From positions 1-64,000 of IMG/VR virus record IMGVR_UViG_3300031787_000065: a DNA stretch of 64,000 nucleotides. One strand, written 5' to 3'. Below are positions 16,636 to 26,600 of this stretch, one piece after another. The stretch comes from a virus. The notes under the pieces were generated by a model. That model searched no databases, was not told where the DNA came from, and saw only the letters and a list, made by a program, of their open reading frames with translations. Position numbers and translations under genes: made by a program. Each line of letters opens with the position of its first letter. The stretch's first letter is position 1.

Positions 16636-17120
16636 ATATAGGGATATATGTTAATTCTCTTAGCGATGCCAACCTAGAGTATATTTCTAACTTTATTAAC
16701 GAGTCTATAGAACATCAATATGCTTCTGATGCTAGCATATTCTTTGATGATGTAGGTTACAATCCTCATAAGGTGCAGTGCGGCATATTTAACGCTGCTG
16801 ATATTTGGAATTTTCATGGAGTTCTTATTACAACGTCGTTAGATACTCTTTCTAGTGCTAAAAATATAGTAAACAATATTGATTTATATTATTATTATGG
16901 ATATGAAGATATTTCAAAAATAAACCTATTAAATCTAATAGAGAAAACAAAGAATGTCAAAGTAATATGTAACAACGAGACAGACAGCTTAGAATTCTAT
17001 AGAAAAACTGGAAAAAAACCATCCGTTATATCTGAATGCTATAAAGGTTTAGCGGCACAACTACAAGGGCACGAAAATGAATACTCAAAAAATACTACAA
17101 ATGTATATAGAGCAAAATAA
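16632..17120 (+). CDS. Hypothetical protein at end of sugar cluster
   Basis: A protein of 162 residues with an ATGA overlap to the GT2 gene. It starts MNIGIYVNSLSDANLEYISN and ends in VICNNETDSLEFYRKTGKKP followed by a short tail. The alternating strand-helix pattern and IWNFHGVLITTSLDTL resemble the N-terminal half of a GT-B fold, but no catalytic motif is present. Its last 44 bases overlap a nuclease gene, so its C-terminus may have been shortened by that insertion. Confidence 0.5.
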   Translation: MNIGIYVNSLSDANLEYISNFINESIEHQYASDASIFFDDVGYNPHKVQCGIFNAADIWNFHGVLITTSLDTLSSAKNIVNNIDLYYYYGYEDISKINLLNLIEKTKNVKVICNNETDSLEFYRKTGKKPSVISECYKGLAAQLQGHENEYSKNTTNVYRAK

Positions 17121-17844
17121 AAGCACCTATGAAATAGCAGAACATTTTAAAACTTATCCCAACAAGATTAGAAGAATTCTTATTAAGCAAGGAATTGAGC
17201 TAAAGACTAAAAGCGAGGCTCAGAAAAATGCTATAGATCGCGGTGTGGCCATACATCCAACGAGCGGCAAAACAAGAACAGCAGAAGAAAAACTTAAGAT
17301 TAGCTCTAGTCTACAAAAATATTGGGATAATATGTCTGATGAAGACTATGAACAAAAAATTCATCAGTCTAGGGAGCGTTGGCATAATATGTCAGCAGTT
17401 GAAAGAGCCAATATGATGGAAGCTGCTATAAAAGGTATACAATTAGCTGGTAAAGAGGGTTCTAAATTAGAAAAGTTTTTATACTCAGAGTTAACCGCCG
17501 CTGGATATAAAATAGATTTTCATAAAAAGCAGCTTATCCAGAATGAAAACTTAGAAATCGACATGTACGTTCCCAAGCTCAAGACTATAATAGAGATAGA
17601 CGGGCCATCCCACTTCCTTCCAATATGGGGAGAAGAAAAGCTTCAAAAGCAAATTAAGGCAGATGCCCATAAAACAGGTTTAATTTTGAGCAAAGGCATG
17701 GTAATTATACGTGTTAAAAATATATCAGACGCCCAATCGTTAGCGTCCAAAGAAAAATTGCGTCTTGACATTTTGAATTGTCTTGGTAAAATAGACAAAA
17801 ACTTTCCACCACAATCAGAAAGGCTTATTGAGATAGAAATATGA
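17077..17844 (+). CDS. Vsr/EDxHD-like homing endonuclease with HTH and NUMOD3-like region
   Basis: A protein of 255 residues; AAGGG precedes the ATG. An N-terminal HTH (STYEIAEHFKTYPNKIRRIL) is followed by a NUMOD3-like repeat region (TRTAEEKLKISSSLQKYWDN and YEQKIHQSRERWHNMS). The C-terminal nuclease has GSKLEKFLYSELTAAGYKI, ENLEIDMYVPKLKTIIEIDG, SHF, and KADAHKTGLILSKGMVIIRV, the PD-(D/E)XK layout of Vsr, DUF559 and the EDxHD homing endonucleases such as I-Bth0305I. Probably a free-standing mobile nuclease. It overlaps 44 bases of the gene before and 4 of the gene after. No promoter motif or ribosome-hiding hairpin was found for it. Confidence 0.75.
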   Translation: MNTQKILQMYIEQNKSTYEIAEHFKTYPNKIRRILIKQGIELKTKSEAQKNAIDRGVAIHPTSGKTRTAEEKLKISSSLQKYWDNMSDEDYEQKIHQSRERWHNMSAVERANMMEAAIKGIQLAGKEGSKLEKFLYSELTAAGYKIDFHKKQLIQNENLEIDMYVPKLKTIIEIDGPSHFLPIWGEEKLQKQIKADAHKTGLILSKGMVIIRVKNISDAQSLASKEKLRLDILNCLGKIDKNFPPQSERLIEIEI

Positions 17845-18608
17845 GTACAACAATCGTTGAAACTGAAAACTTGTTTGCAGAAGTTGAGCTAGCTACGCCA
17901 AGCAATACCGATACTAGAACAAAAGATGTGGTGGTGTCTGACGCTCCATCAATGCTATCTGCTGAATGGCACGACTACGCAATGACGCTATTCCATCCAT
18001 CAGAAATGGTAGATGGTCACCCTCTCGTTGCTGGACTGCGAAGAGTATCAGAGGTTGTTTTGGGACCAATCATGTTTAGTGGCCCAACGCAAGTGTTTCC
18101 AGTACAGAGAGAAGATCATCATGGTAGAGCTACCGTAGTATTTACAGTAGAATTTGCTAATGGAATGAAGTATTCAGAAGTTGCAGACTCTTGGGAGGGT
18201 AATACTGATGACATGTTTTGTGCATTCGCTGTAGCTATTGCTAGCACAAGAGCAGAAGCCAGAGCGTTAAGAAAAGCTCTCAAGATTAAGGGTGTGGCGG
18301 CAGAAGAACTAACTAAGAAAGATACCGCCAAGATAGTGCGAGATATCTCTTCTACCAAGACCGCTAGCGAGGGTGAATATAATGAACAAAGTCGTATGAG
18401 CGATGCTCAGTACAATTTTATTGATGTTAAGTGTAAACAGCTAAATATCAATGGTCAGAAGCTATTTAAGAATTTCAATGTAGATAGCGGAAAGAAGGTT
18501 TCTAAGAAAACGGCAAGTGATATCATTGATGCCCTCAATGACTATCAAAGAGATAAGAGTATGATTCCAAAAGATATTATGGGCTATGAACAGGAGTGGC
18601 GTAACTAA
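17841..18608 (+). CDS. Candidate single-strand annealing protein (Rad52/ERF-like)
   Basis: A protein of 255 residues. The central part has ATVVFTVEFANGMKYSEVAD, FCAFAVAIASTRAEARALRK and ALKIKGVAAEEL; the A-S-x-R-A-x-x-R-A-L-R-K-A-L helix is typical of phage proteins annotated as Rad52- or ERF-like annealing proteins. A separate C-terminal helical module (MSDAQYNFIDVKCKQLNING then a heptad helix) resembles the small DNA-binding tail of such proteins. It would pair complementary strands in recombination-dependent replication with the nuclease at 1009-2034. Assignment by motif, moderate. Confidence 0.5.
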   Translation: MSTTIVETENLFAEVELATPSNTDTRTKDVVVSDAPSMLSAEWHDYAMTLFHPSEMVDGHPLVAGLRRVSEVVLGPIMFSGPTQVFPVQREDHHGRATVVFTVEFANGMKYSEVADSWEGNTDDMFCAFAVAIASTRAEARALRKALKIKGVAAEELTKKDTAKIVRDISSTKTASEGEYNEQSRMSDAQYNFIDVKCKQLNINGQKLFKNFNVDSGKKVSKKTASDIIDALNDYQRDKSMIPKDIMGYEQEWRN

Positions 18609-18943
18609 TGAAACTAACATATACTACTAAAAACGGCAGAATTAATGTAGAGGTAGAAGGAGAGTCCCAAAAGGATTTGTTTCTAGAGCTTAGTAAATTT
18701 CAAGAAGTGTTTGAAGAAACTAAGTGTGGAAAGTGCGGTTCGGAAGATCTGAGATTCGTAGTTAGGACAGTAGAGGATAATCAGTATTACGAGCTACGAT
18801 GTATGTCTTGTGGTGCTAGATTAGCATTTGGTGTACACAAGAAGGGTGGCGGGTTATTCCCCAAGCGTAAGGATAACGATGGAAAGTGGTTGCCAGATAA
18901 TGGATGGGTTAAGTGGAATCCAAAAACAGAGCAATCGGAATAA
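18608..18943 (+). CDS. Zinc-ribbon protein, conserved next to annealing protein
   Basis: A protein of 111 residues, TAATG junction with the previous gene. Cysteines at 40, 43, 65 and 68 form a CxxC-x21-CxxC zinc ribbon: TKCGKCGSEDLRFVVRTVED, then YYELRCMSCGARLAFG. The C-terminus GGGLFPKRKDNDGKWLPDNG followed by W-V-K-W is a conserved signature of a small phage family. Probably binds DNA or the annealing protein; function unproven. Confidence 0.65.
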   Translation: MKLTYTTKNGRINVEVEGESQKDLFLELSKFQEVFEETKCGKCGSEDLRFVVRTVEDNQYYELRCMSCGARLAFGVHKKGGGLFPKRKDNDGKWLPDNGWVKWNPKTEQSE

Positions 18944-18953
18944 AGGAGAGTTT

Positions 18954-19241
18954 ATGAAGAATTTACTAGGCGTATTCATTCTATTACTTGCTAGCGTTTC
19001 TTCTAATTGTTACGCTAATAATGTTATATATGTTACGCCACCACAACCAGTTCCAGTTCTACAGGTAATGGTTTATCAAGCTCCAGCTTATACCGTCATG
19101 GTTCCAGTTGTAGTGCAACCAGTACCAGTGGTAGAACAAAGAGTGGTATGGGGATATCCTTATCAACCCATGATAGTTCCAGTGGCTCAATATGGCCATT
19201 GGGGATATGATAGGCGTTGTAGGCTTATCAATCATTATTGA
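18954..19241 (+). CDS. Small secreted Val/Pro-rich protein
   Basis: A protein of 95 residues; the ATG at 18954 has GGAGAG upstream. It has a clear Sec-type signal peptide, MKNLLGVFILLLASVSSNCYA, cut probably after YA at residue 21. No good lipobox surrounds the cysteine. The mature part is made of Val-Pro repeats (QPVPVLQVMVYQAPAYTVMV, VVVQPVPVVEQ) and an aromatic C-terminus. Low-complexity; probably sits at the host envelope. Function unknown. Last gene before the convergent terminator. Confidence 0.6.
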   Translation: MKNLLGVFILLLASVSSNCYANNVIYVTPPQPVPVLQVMVYQAPAYTVMVPVVVQPVPVVEQRVVWGYPYQPMIVPVAQYGHWGYDRRCRLINHY

Positions 19242-19247
19242 AAAGTT

Positions 19248-19276
19248 GGGGGTAGCCTAAAAACTACCCCCTTTTT
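19248..19276. terminator. Bidirectional intrinsic terminator between convergent blocks
   Basis: GGGGGTAG (19248-19255) and CTACCCCC (19264-19271), eight perfect pairs with a short CCTAAAAA loop, followed by TTTTTC on the plus strand and preceded by AAAAGTT, which gives AACTTTT on the minus strand. It separates the plus-strand block from the minus-strand virion block. Confidence 0.9.
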
Positions 19277-19284
19277 CTTTTCTA

Positions 19285-19998
19285 TTATAGATATTCTACG
19301 GTAAAGTATAGACCGTATTGAGTCTTGCTACCAATGGTAACTGGCTCAGAACTTAGAGCAACGTACCAATCGTGCCTAGCAGCAGTGTGTAAACTGCCAT
19401 TATTACTATTATAACCAAGGGCAACGCTAGTATCTTGAGCATTAGTATTCTTACCACTAGCTCCTGGAGAAGATGTTAAGGTCATGTCTGTCATAGCGTT
19501 TACTGGATCAAATTCATACCAAGCATTTTCTATTCTTCCGCGATGGCTCAAATTAGATACCGTTTGTAGTGTAGCTGGGTGTCTAGACTCATAAACATAT
19601 GTGACCACGCCGCTAGCGTGATTATTAATGTTATTTCGGTCAAATATACGAAGCTTACAATTCTGAACTTTTACAGGTTCAGAGTGAGTGAATCTAATAT
19701 TTAGAGGGCATAAATAGTTAGGTAATTTATCTAGATCTATAGCACTAGCCCCATTTACACTAACAGTGCCAGCGGTAGATAGGGTTCCACTAGATACTAA
19801 AGCTGTATTATTAAGCCTAGCGCCCTCTGATGTGCCGTTAGCATTAGTAATAAAGGTTGTTGTTTGCTGAGTCCCAACGGGAACTGAAATACCAAAACCG
19901 TTGCCGTAGAATCCTACGCCAGAACCGGCTGAGTGATTAATTAGCTCGCCGTCTCCACTTTGGTCTTTAATATTAGCATAAAATTTGATTTCAGCCAT
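19285..19998 (-). CDS. Separately transcribed virion structural protein
   Basis: A protein of 237 residues, start preceded by AGGGAG. It begins MAEIKFYANIKDQSGDGELI, has GFYGNGFGISVPVG, PLNIRFTHSEPVKVQNCKLR, RGRIENAWYEFDPVNAMTDM and ends in a YGLYFTVEYL strand: a beta-rich build without known catalytic residues, resembling conserved tail-end proteins of large phages. It has its own promoter motif (20030-20040) and terminator, so it may be needed in larger amounts than the giant proteins before it. Exact role unknown. Confidence 0.6.
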   Translation of the reverse strand: MAEIKFYANIKDQSGDGELINHSAGSGVGFYGNGFGISVPVGTQQTTTFITNANGTSEGARLNNTALVSSGTLSTAGTVSVNGASAIDLDKLPNYLCPLNIRFTHSEPVKVQNCKLRIFDRNNINNHASGVVTYVYESRHPATLQTVSNLSHRGRIENAWYEFDPVNAMTDMTLTSSPGASGKNTNAQDTSVALGYNSNNGSLHTAARHDWYVALSSEPVTIGSKTQYGLYFTVEYL

Positions 19999-20029
19999 AG
20001 ATTTCTCCCTATTTTATATGGTTCTACTA

Positions 20030-20040
20030 AATAATACACG
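20030..20040 (-). promoter_or_regulatory. Candidate phage late promoter before the 237-residue structural gene
   Basis: On the minus strand TTCGTGTATTATTTAG in the 46-base gap between the 1202-residue gene and this gene, 42 bases before the start. It fits the recurring motif; TATTAT could be a -10. No -35. Confidence 0.55.
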
Positions 20041-20044
20041 AAAA

Positions 20045-23000
20045 TTAGCCTGCTCCTATTTCTAAATCAATATATTGGGCAAATCCTGGGGTAAACGGTG
20101 TTTCAAATAATAATGTATGTAATATATCATTATGCATAAAATAAAAGGCGTCATAGGCATTAGAAGTGCCACCCTCAAGAGATAATGGTGTGCTTAAAGA
20201 CCCTTCCGCTGGCTCTTTTCCTAAATTGCTAGGCAAGCTTAATCTGGTAATACCAACCCTTTCTTGCGGTCCAAGATCATGCTCTAGTTTAGAGTAAACC
20301 TTTCCGCTTCTGAAATAGATTAATGCCCCTCGACCAGTGCCGTCCGTGCCTTGTGGCTTAGCTCCGCTGCCAACAAAATCAAATGTCGTAAAATTTGTTC
20401 CACTATTAATTATTTCAAATCCGCCAACTCCTCCAGTGCCAACAGTAGAAGACACTCTAATGGTAGCATTTCTTGGAAAGTTAATAATATCTCCAACAAC
20501 GTATCCAGACCCAGGATTAGCAATAACATAATCTGAACCATTCAATCCTATGTCAGTTTTATAATATTTAAACCCGCCCTTTGTTAATAAAGCTCCGCGT
20601 CTGATTGGGTTAACTCTCCATTGACTTTGTGACCTTAAAGCTCCTTCTAAAAGACTGCCATTATAGACTCCAGACTCTTTAATGAGTCTACCAACGGGAA
20701 CTATGGTATTGTCTTTTGATGCGTCTTTGGCGTGCATAAATGTTGGCACTCTAAAGTCTACACTAGTTGATATTTTATCTACAGATCTTTGATAAGACAC
20801 GTTTATTTTATCTGGAGTCCAAGTTCCAGTATAAACTTTGCCACTGTCAACAATTTCAGATTCTACTTTATATATATTTGAATCAATCTCTCCAGAAGGA
20901 GGTATAGGATTAAAATGTAAAATAGAAAAATATCTTCCATCATAGACTGTTTGCTCATCTGGCCACTGATCAAAAATTCTAACTTGCAATGCGGTTGTTC
21001 CATAGCTATCGTACTTGTCTTCTCTAAATCTATCTCCCCATTGAGCATTAGCATTTTCTCGTATTGGATTCGCACCAGTACTCCAGCTTAAAAATGCACC
21101 AATAACAGTAACTACTGGACCCTGACCGCCAGCAATGGTTACGTTTGGGGTTAATCCAAAATAGTTTTTAGTCGTTAATGTAATACTGCCATTTGCTGGG
21201 GCAGTGAATTTGTTTTTGGCAGCTATAATACCAAATAAATTACCTCGCTCAGTACTATTTTCTTTTGGCATAACGTTCGGACCACCAAGCGGAGCAACCG
21301 TTGATTGCTTTACATATGGTCCGAATCTATAAGTAGCTAATATATCCACATTATCATTAGAGATTAGAATACCATTTCTCTTTAAGTCATTTCTATCGTA
21401 AAAATCAAATGGATGAAAATCAATATCATTTTGTAAGTCTGGTTTATAAAGAGCCTTGACATATGCGTTTATTGTATTATCAAACAGTGTATATTCAGAA
21501 TTCTCTCTCTTTGGCTTTACGGAAATATTAAATAGCGATGCTTCTAATTGTAGAGGAGAAAATTGAATATAATTTGGTTTGATTGGAGTAAGCCCATACA
21601 CATCTTGGGCATCAAGAACATAGTCTCCACTTGTGCCAACGTTTCTCAATAGCCAAGAAAACCTATTTTCAGAAATTAAATAGTTATGTAAACAGTCTAC
21701 AATATTCCCATTATAAACCGGTGGATGTTCTATTGGGCTACCAAAAGCATTCTTTTTTCCGTTTGTAGCAACTTCTGCTGGTAACTGAAGACCATTTCCA
21801 TCTGATGAATCGGAAAACATCCAATTGCCAGAATCGGCTAAAGATGATTTAGATGTACTAAATGGAGATATACCATTAAGGCCAAAAGCATCAAAGAATA
21901 GTCTACTGATTCCGATTTTATATTTAGCTAGTTGATCTTTATCAGAATATAGCTTACTAACGCTTAATGCTTTTAATGTTCCAAGCGATGATTCATTTCG
22001 TAATCTAGATAATTGAGATGAAGAATATCCATCTGGAAATACTGGACCCCAAAATAAAGGCAAGCTTTTTTGCATTGGATAATACCCGTCTTCTTCTGTA
22101 TTAACCGTGGGGCTTGGAGAATATTTTACATTAGTTCTTCCAATAACATCATAAGTATTTGTTCCTCCAAAATTTTCTGACAATTGATCAAATACTGTGC
22201 TTTGATAATATGCAGCATTAACATCTATATAGTATGTTGATTTTTCTGGTAAAGACTTGGCTAAAGCATCCTTTTCCGATAAATCGACGTACATATTTAA
22301 TTTAGCTATTACATTTGTGTCGATTCCCGCAGATTTTAAATAAGATGCCCTAGACCAAACCGGTCCAGCAGAATCTCCCTGCCCTTGAAACATGTTTGTA
22401 TAGAATAGTAATCTCATTTTAGTTTCGTAGCTGTCTGGAGAAATATTATTTCTATAAGCGTCAAACCCAGTAATAGCGTCACCACTAACATATCTGGCGT
22501 CTTTAAAGAAATTGTCACTATTAACAATATATTTTTGAAAAGACCATTTGCCAATTTTTGTAGCCTTGGTTTTACTAATAGCTCCAGCGTCAAACCCTTG
22601 CAATATCCACTCATTATCTATATGACTACATAGAACAGTATCGCCCTTCTTAAAGCTTCGTCCAGAGCGATTAACTACCATTATTTTTTCCATTTTTGGA
22701 TTTGTTCCACTTGGGCAACCAACAAAGTTGGGTCCAAATTGATGAGGATTTCCCGCCTCTACACTTAATGGTAAAGCCATTCCAATGGTAAATTTAGAAA
22801 AATATAAGGAATTATTTGGGTCGTAAAAGTTTTGAGGAGAACCATTTTGTATGCTATCTGCATTTATTTCTTCTGATGGTGCTGGATCAACATCTGTAAC
22901 TAATTTAGCAAGTATTTGGTGAGTACCAGCTTGCCATTTTCCAAAAGATGGGCTATATCTTAAATCTAAAGGAGCGGCTATAGAATTTTTTGGGTTATTA

Positions 23001-23653
23001 ATTCCTCCTTCGTATGGATTTTGATAAACACCAATAGCTGAATCTTCAGTGCCTCTATAAGAATATTGAGATGTAGAAGATCTTCTAGGAATATCCACAA
23101 TGACAGGAGCGCCTTTTTGGGCTATCTGTCTAGAATCATCGCTATTCTCTTTATCTCTTAGAAAAAATCTAACTAATGGATTTCTATCAGACCCAAGAAC
23201 ATTATAGCTAGTGTTAAATGTTAAGCATCCAGAAAAACTATTTTGAATATTTTGTGTTACTTCTTTTATATTATTATTTTCTATTTCGTCGCTAATTCTT
23301 CCTAAAATATAGTTTCTGTGCTTAATAATAAAGTCTACCAAATCATTTGCTACAAGGGTGTTCGATTCTGTTTTAAAAATTTCCTGACCATTGACCATAT
23401 CGTATTTTAAAGTTTCTTTATTAAATTTAAGCATATATAAGCTAGTAGTATCTGTACACAGAAGTTTGTTTTTAATAATATAATTGGGCATCCCATTAAA
23501 ATAGGCAGAAATTTCTGCGTCAGATGTTCTACCAAAATATCCACTACAACTAAACAGTGTATAATTACCTAATCCTATAGCTGTTAAAGAAACTTCATCT
23601 GAACCAAATAGGTGAAACTCTTTTCTTTTACTGTGAATATTAGAATTAAACAT
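20045..23653 (-). CDS. Large tail-tip or baseplate protein (1202 residues)
   Basis: TAATG junction with the gene before it. It opens MFNSNIHSKRKEFHLFGSDE and is beta-rich and Gly/Ser/Asn-rich throughout. Recognisable pieces are RSGRSFKKGDTVLC followed by WILQGFD, which look like a small barrel as in baseplate proteins, and GSGYVVGDIINFPRNATIRV and GSGAKPQGTDGTGRGALIYF, glycine-rich turns of the type GxGYxxGD found in baseplate wedge and fibre proteins. No enzyme motif. Position late in the tail cluster, after the tape measure and large tip genes, supports a distal tail or baseplate location. Confidence 0.55.
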   Translation of the reverse strand: MFNSNIHSKRKEFHLFGSDEVSLTAIGLGNYTLFSCSGYFGRTSDAEISAYFNGMPNYIIKNKLLCTDTTSLYMLKFNKETLKYDMVNGQEIFKTESNTLVANDLVDFIIKHRNYILGRISDEIENNNIKEVTQNIQNSFSGCLTFNTSYNVLGSDRNPLVRFFLRDKENSDDSRQIAQKGAPVIVDIPRRSSTSQYSYRGTEDSAIGVYQNPYEGGINNPKNSIAAPLDLRYSPSFGKWQAGTHQILAKLVTDVDPAPSEEINADSIQNGSPQNFYDPNNSLYFSKFTIGMALPLSVEAGNPHQFGPNFVGCPSGTNPKMEKIMVVNRSGRSFKKGDTVLCSHIDNEWILQGFDAGAISKTKATKIGKWSFQKYIVNSDNFFKDARYVSGDAITGFDAYRNNISPDSYETKMRLLFYTNMFQGQGDSAGPVWSRASYLKSAGIDTNVIAKLNMYVDLSEKDALAKSLPEKSTYYIDVNAAYYQSTVFDQLSENFGGTNTYDVIGRTNVKYSPSPTVNTEEDGYYPMQKSLPLFWGPVFPDGYSSSQLSRLRNESSLGTLKALSVSKLYSDKDQLAKYKIGISRLFFDAFGLNGISPFSTSKSSLADSGNWMFSDSSDGNGLQLPAEVATNGKKNAFGSPIEHPPVYNGNIVDCLHNYLISENRFSWLLRNVGTSGDYVLDAQDVYGLTPIKPNYIQFSPLQLEASLFNISVKPKRENSEYTLFDNTINAYVKALYKPDLQNDIDFHPFDFYDRNDLKRNGILISNDNVDILATYRFGPYVKQSTVAPLGGPNVMPKENSTERGNLFGIIAAKNKFTAPANGSITLTTKNYFGLTPNVTIAGGQGPVVTVIGAFLSWSTGANPIRENANAQWGDRFREDKYDSYGTTALQVRIFDQWPDEQTVYDGRYFSILHFNPIPPSGEIDSNIYKVESEIVDSGKVYTGTWTPDKINVSYQRSVDKISTSVDFRVPTFMHAKDASKDNTIVPVGRLIKESGVYNGSLLEGALRSQSQWRVNPIRRGALLTKGGFKYYKTDIGLNGSDYVIANPGSGYVVGDIINFPRNATIRVSSTVGTGGVGGFEIINSGTNFTTFDFVGSGAKPQGTDGTGRGALIYFRSGKVYSKLEHDLGPQERVGITRLSLPSNLGKEPAEGSLSTPLSLEGGTSNAYDAFYFMHNDILHTLLFETPFTPGFAQYIDLEIGAG

Positions 23654-26600
23654 TATACAACCTCATCCTGTGTAAATGGCGTGTCCTGATTAAAATATAA
23701 CGATTGTCTAGCTGAAGTATTAGGGTCTGGCTTAAAGGCCATTGAGCTATGAAATGGTTCATTAGAAGCTGGCGCATACATGTCATTAACAGACGAAAAA
23801 GCCGAATCTTGATATGCTTTTGCTACACCGTCTTCCCCAATATAATTTGAGGCCACATTATTTAAATCTTGATGAGACGTAAAAGAACCATCTGAAGAAT
23901 ATGCAGTACTATTAACTTCAGATTCTCTAGATAAAGAATATCCGGTTTGTTCATACGGTTTAACTTGAATAGAAACTCCAGCTATTGGAGCTTGACCATT
24001 AATCATTGAGTTATTAATATTATTATTTATGTCTTGATATTGTTTAACATAATTAGTATTGTTATAATTTTTACCAAGACCCTTTCTGATTAGGGAATTT
24101 TTTTCATCTTTTAGCTTTTGTCTTTCTCTGCTTATTGTCGAAATAGCATCTTGTTTTTGTTTATGAAGCTTCCCGAAGCTAGCAGTATAAGAATCTAATT
24201 TATACGTTGTTCTTGCTCCAGCTTCAGAAACATCAACCTGAATATTAGTAATGATGGGTCCAGACCTCATAAGTTCTGTACCCAAAGATAATCCAAGTGG
24301 AACAAATGGTATTACAAAACCTCCACGTTCAGAAGAAAGCATAAGGCTATTTGAAAATTGGGCCTGCAAACGGCCAGCGGTATTCATTAAATCATATCCA
24401 CAATAGTTCCACGGTGATAAATTTTCATCTTTAACAAAGTCAACTTTACCGCCTATATTAGAGTATAGTATGGCATCATTGTTTAATTGAGATGATATCC
24501 AAGGACCGTAACATCTATCTTTAGACATAAATGGTAAAACAACCAGATCTGGATATACTGGAGATGGAACACTATAGTTCATTAACTGAGGAACGCCAAA
24601 TGATATTAAAGAATCATTAGCTTTTTTAGCAGCCAAAAATGCGTGAACACGTACATCTGCGGATATTGATTGATCATCAAATATCTCTAAGATCTTTTTC
24701 TGAGGACTTGGTGTAAAGGATGGTTTATCAAATCCATTCAATCCTTTTACTGTATCCATCGTCATATAATGTTTAAATTTTTCGGCATTGGAAGACTGAA
24801 ATGGTCCGTCACGAAATCTTGCATCTTTTGTGGGAACGACTCTTCCAGGAAGTGTAATCAAGGCATAAACATGGTTTGTGTCTAATTTTCCAAGTTGAGT
24901 ATCTATTAATCTTCCTTGTATTGTTACTCCAGCGATTTGTAGCCCAGAAGACGCATTAAAATCCCAGATATTGACTTTCTGGCCCCTAGTTGTTCTTGGG
25001 TAGAATTGGGCTACGTAATATGAAAAGCTATCAAAATATTCATCTTTACATGGATCATATATTTTTTTAGGCGGTCTAAGAACTTTGGTTTGTGATACAG
25101 TTTGCCCATAAACATGTGTTTCTTGATAAGTGATTTTTGGCGTCATGTATAGTTTTTCATCGACTTGACACTTTACATAAGCAATTTGTGGAGGCTTAGT
25201 AGTTGTAGCCACATTGCCCTGTGGAAAAGAGTAAAAAGTATCTACTCCAGCATTATCTAAATTATTTGATATATCTGGAATCATGCCTTGAGCGGTGATA
25301 ATTTGCTGACTGAAATCAGAAGAATTAAAACCCTCAAAAGATAAGTCTTCGCTATGATCAAATCTCACGTAAGGAGAAACGCGATTATTATCAGAAATAA
25401 AATTAGATAAATCTATTGGTATTAGCTGATTCTGCACCCCTAAAGGTAATGATTTATATCCACTAGCTACCAACTGCTGTATGCTAGATGCAGATATTAG
25501 ATTTCTATAAAGATCAAAATCAAAAAATCCACCCTCATTAACTGGCATATAATTAAATTCATATTGATCTATTACAGGATTAAAATGAGCATTCAGTTCT
25601 CCAACTAAATTATAATTATATGATCCAGAATCTAATAAAAATTCCATCATATGTCTACCGCCGAAGGTGCTAGTTCCTGGAAGGCTTTTAGCATCCTGTT
25701 GCATCTTAGCAATAACCGGTTGGATATTATTAGCATAAAATTCATAACCAATACCAGAAGTAATAGGTCTTGGTTTAAAGCCAAACGGTCCATAAGTATA
25801 TTCCATATTAGTTCGCGCAGATTCTGATGCTCTTGGATTTAATGACTCTGATCCCTTTTGAGTTATAGAGATTTGATTCTCAAAAAATGGATTAACAACC
25901 TTTGGTAATTTAACTAAGAACTTTTTGCCCAAGCACTCTTCGGCAATGGATTTTACAAAGTCGTATACTTTCATGGCGTTTCTTAGATTACGCTTAGCTA
26001 ACTTAGACATGTCTGGGGAAAAGAATAATGGCTTATAATTTTCCATAGTTTCTTCAATTAAGGATATCATATTATTAACATCGCCCTCACTGGCTTTTTC
26101 TGCTTTGTCTAAAAGGTCTTCTAGCATTTCTAAGTAATCAGCTTCAGCTTTATTTAGCTTTTTACCTACCGCTAGTAAATCTTTTAATCTATTTATTTCA
26201 CTATTTAATATATGTTTAAAATTTGTTTTATCTACTGAGCCTAAAGACGCCATACCAGTTAATAAGCTAGTAAATCTACCCTGTATTTCAACAAGACCTC
26301 CCTCTGGAATTCCAATTTTAGTCATTCTCTTATAGTACAAAGGGTAACCATAAGGAGGATTACAAGGACTATATGGAAGCCCATCAGATCCAAACGGTTC
26401 TGGGGCATACGTATTAAATACAGATCTTGGAACTGTAACAGCATAATTATTACTAATACTTTCTATCGGTGGGAATCCAGATGGTGCAACAGCTTGTAAG
26501 AGTGCAGCAGAATCGGTGGCATCGCTATCCTCTATAGATTCTAAATAAATATCATTATATAATTGTAAAAATTGTTTCCATCTTTCAAAAGATACTAATG

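Noticed and set aside
17000-17080. A ribosome-hiding hairpin for the third homing nuclease
   Set aside because: No inverted repeat covers AAGGG or the ATG, and there is no promoter motif; this gene seems translated with the sugar cluster.
23556-23568. AGTGTATAATTAC on the plus strand as a further late promoter
   Set aside because: It lies inside a minus-strand gene and points away from any plus-strand start.
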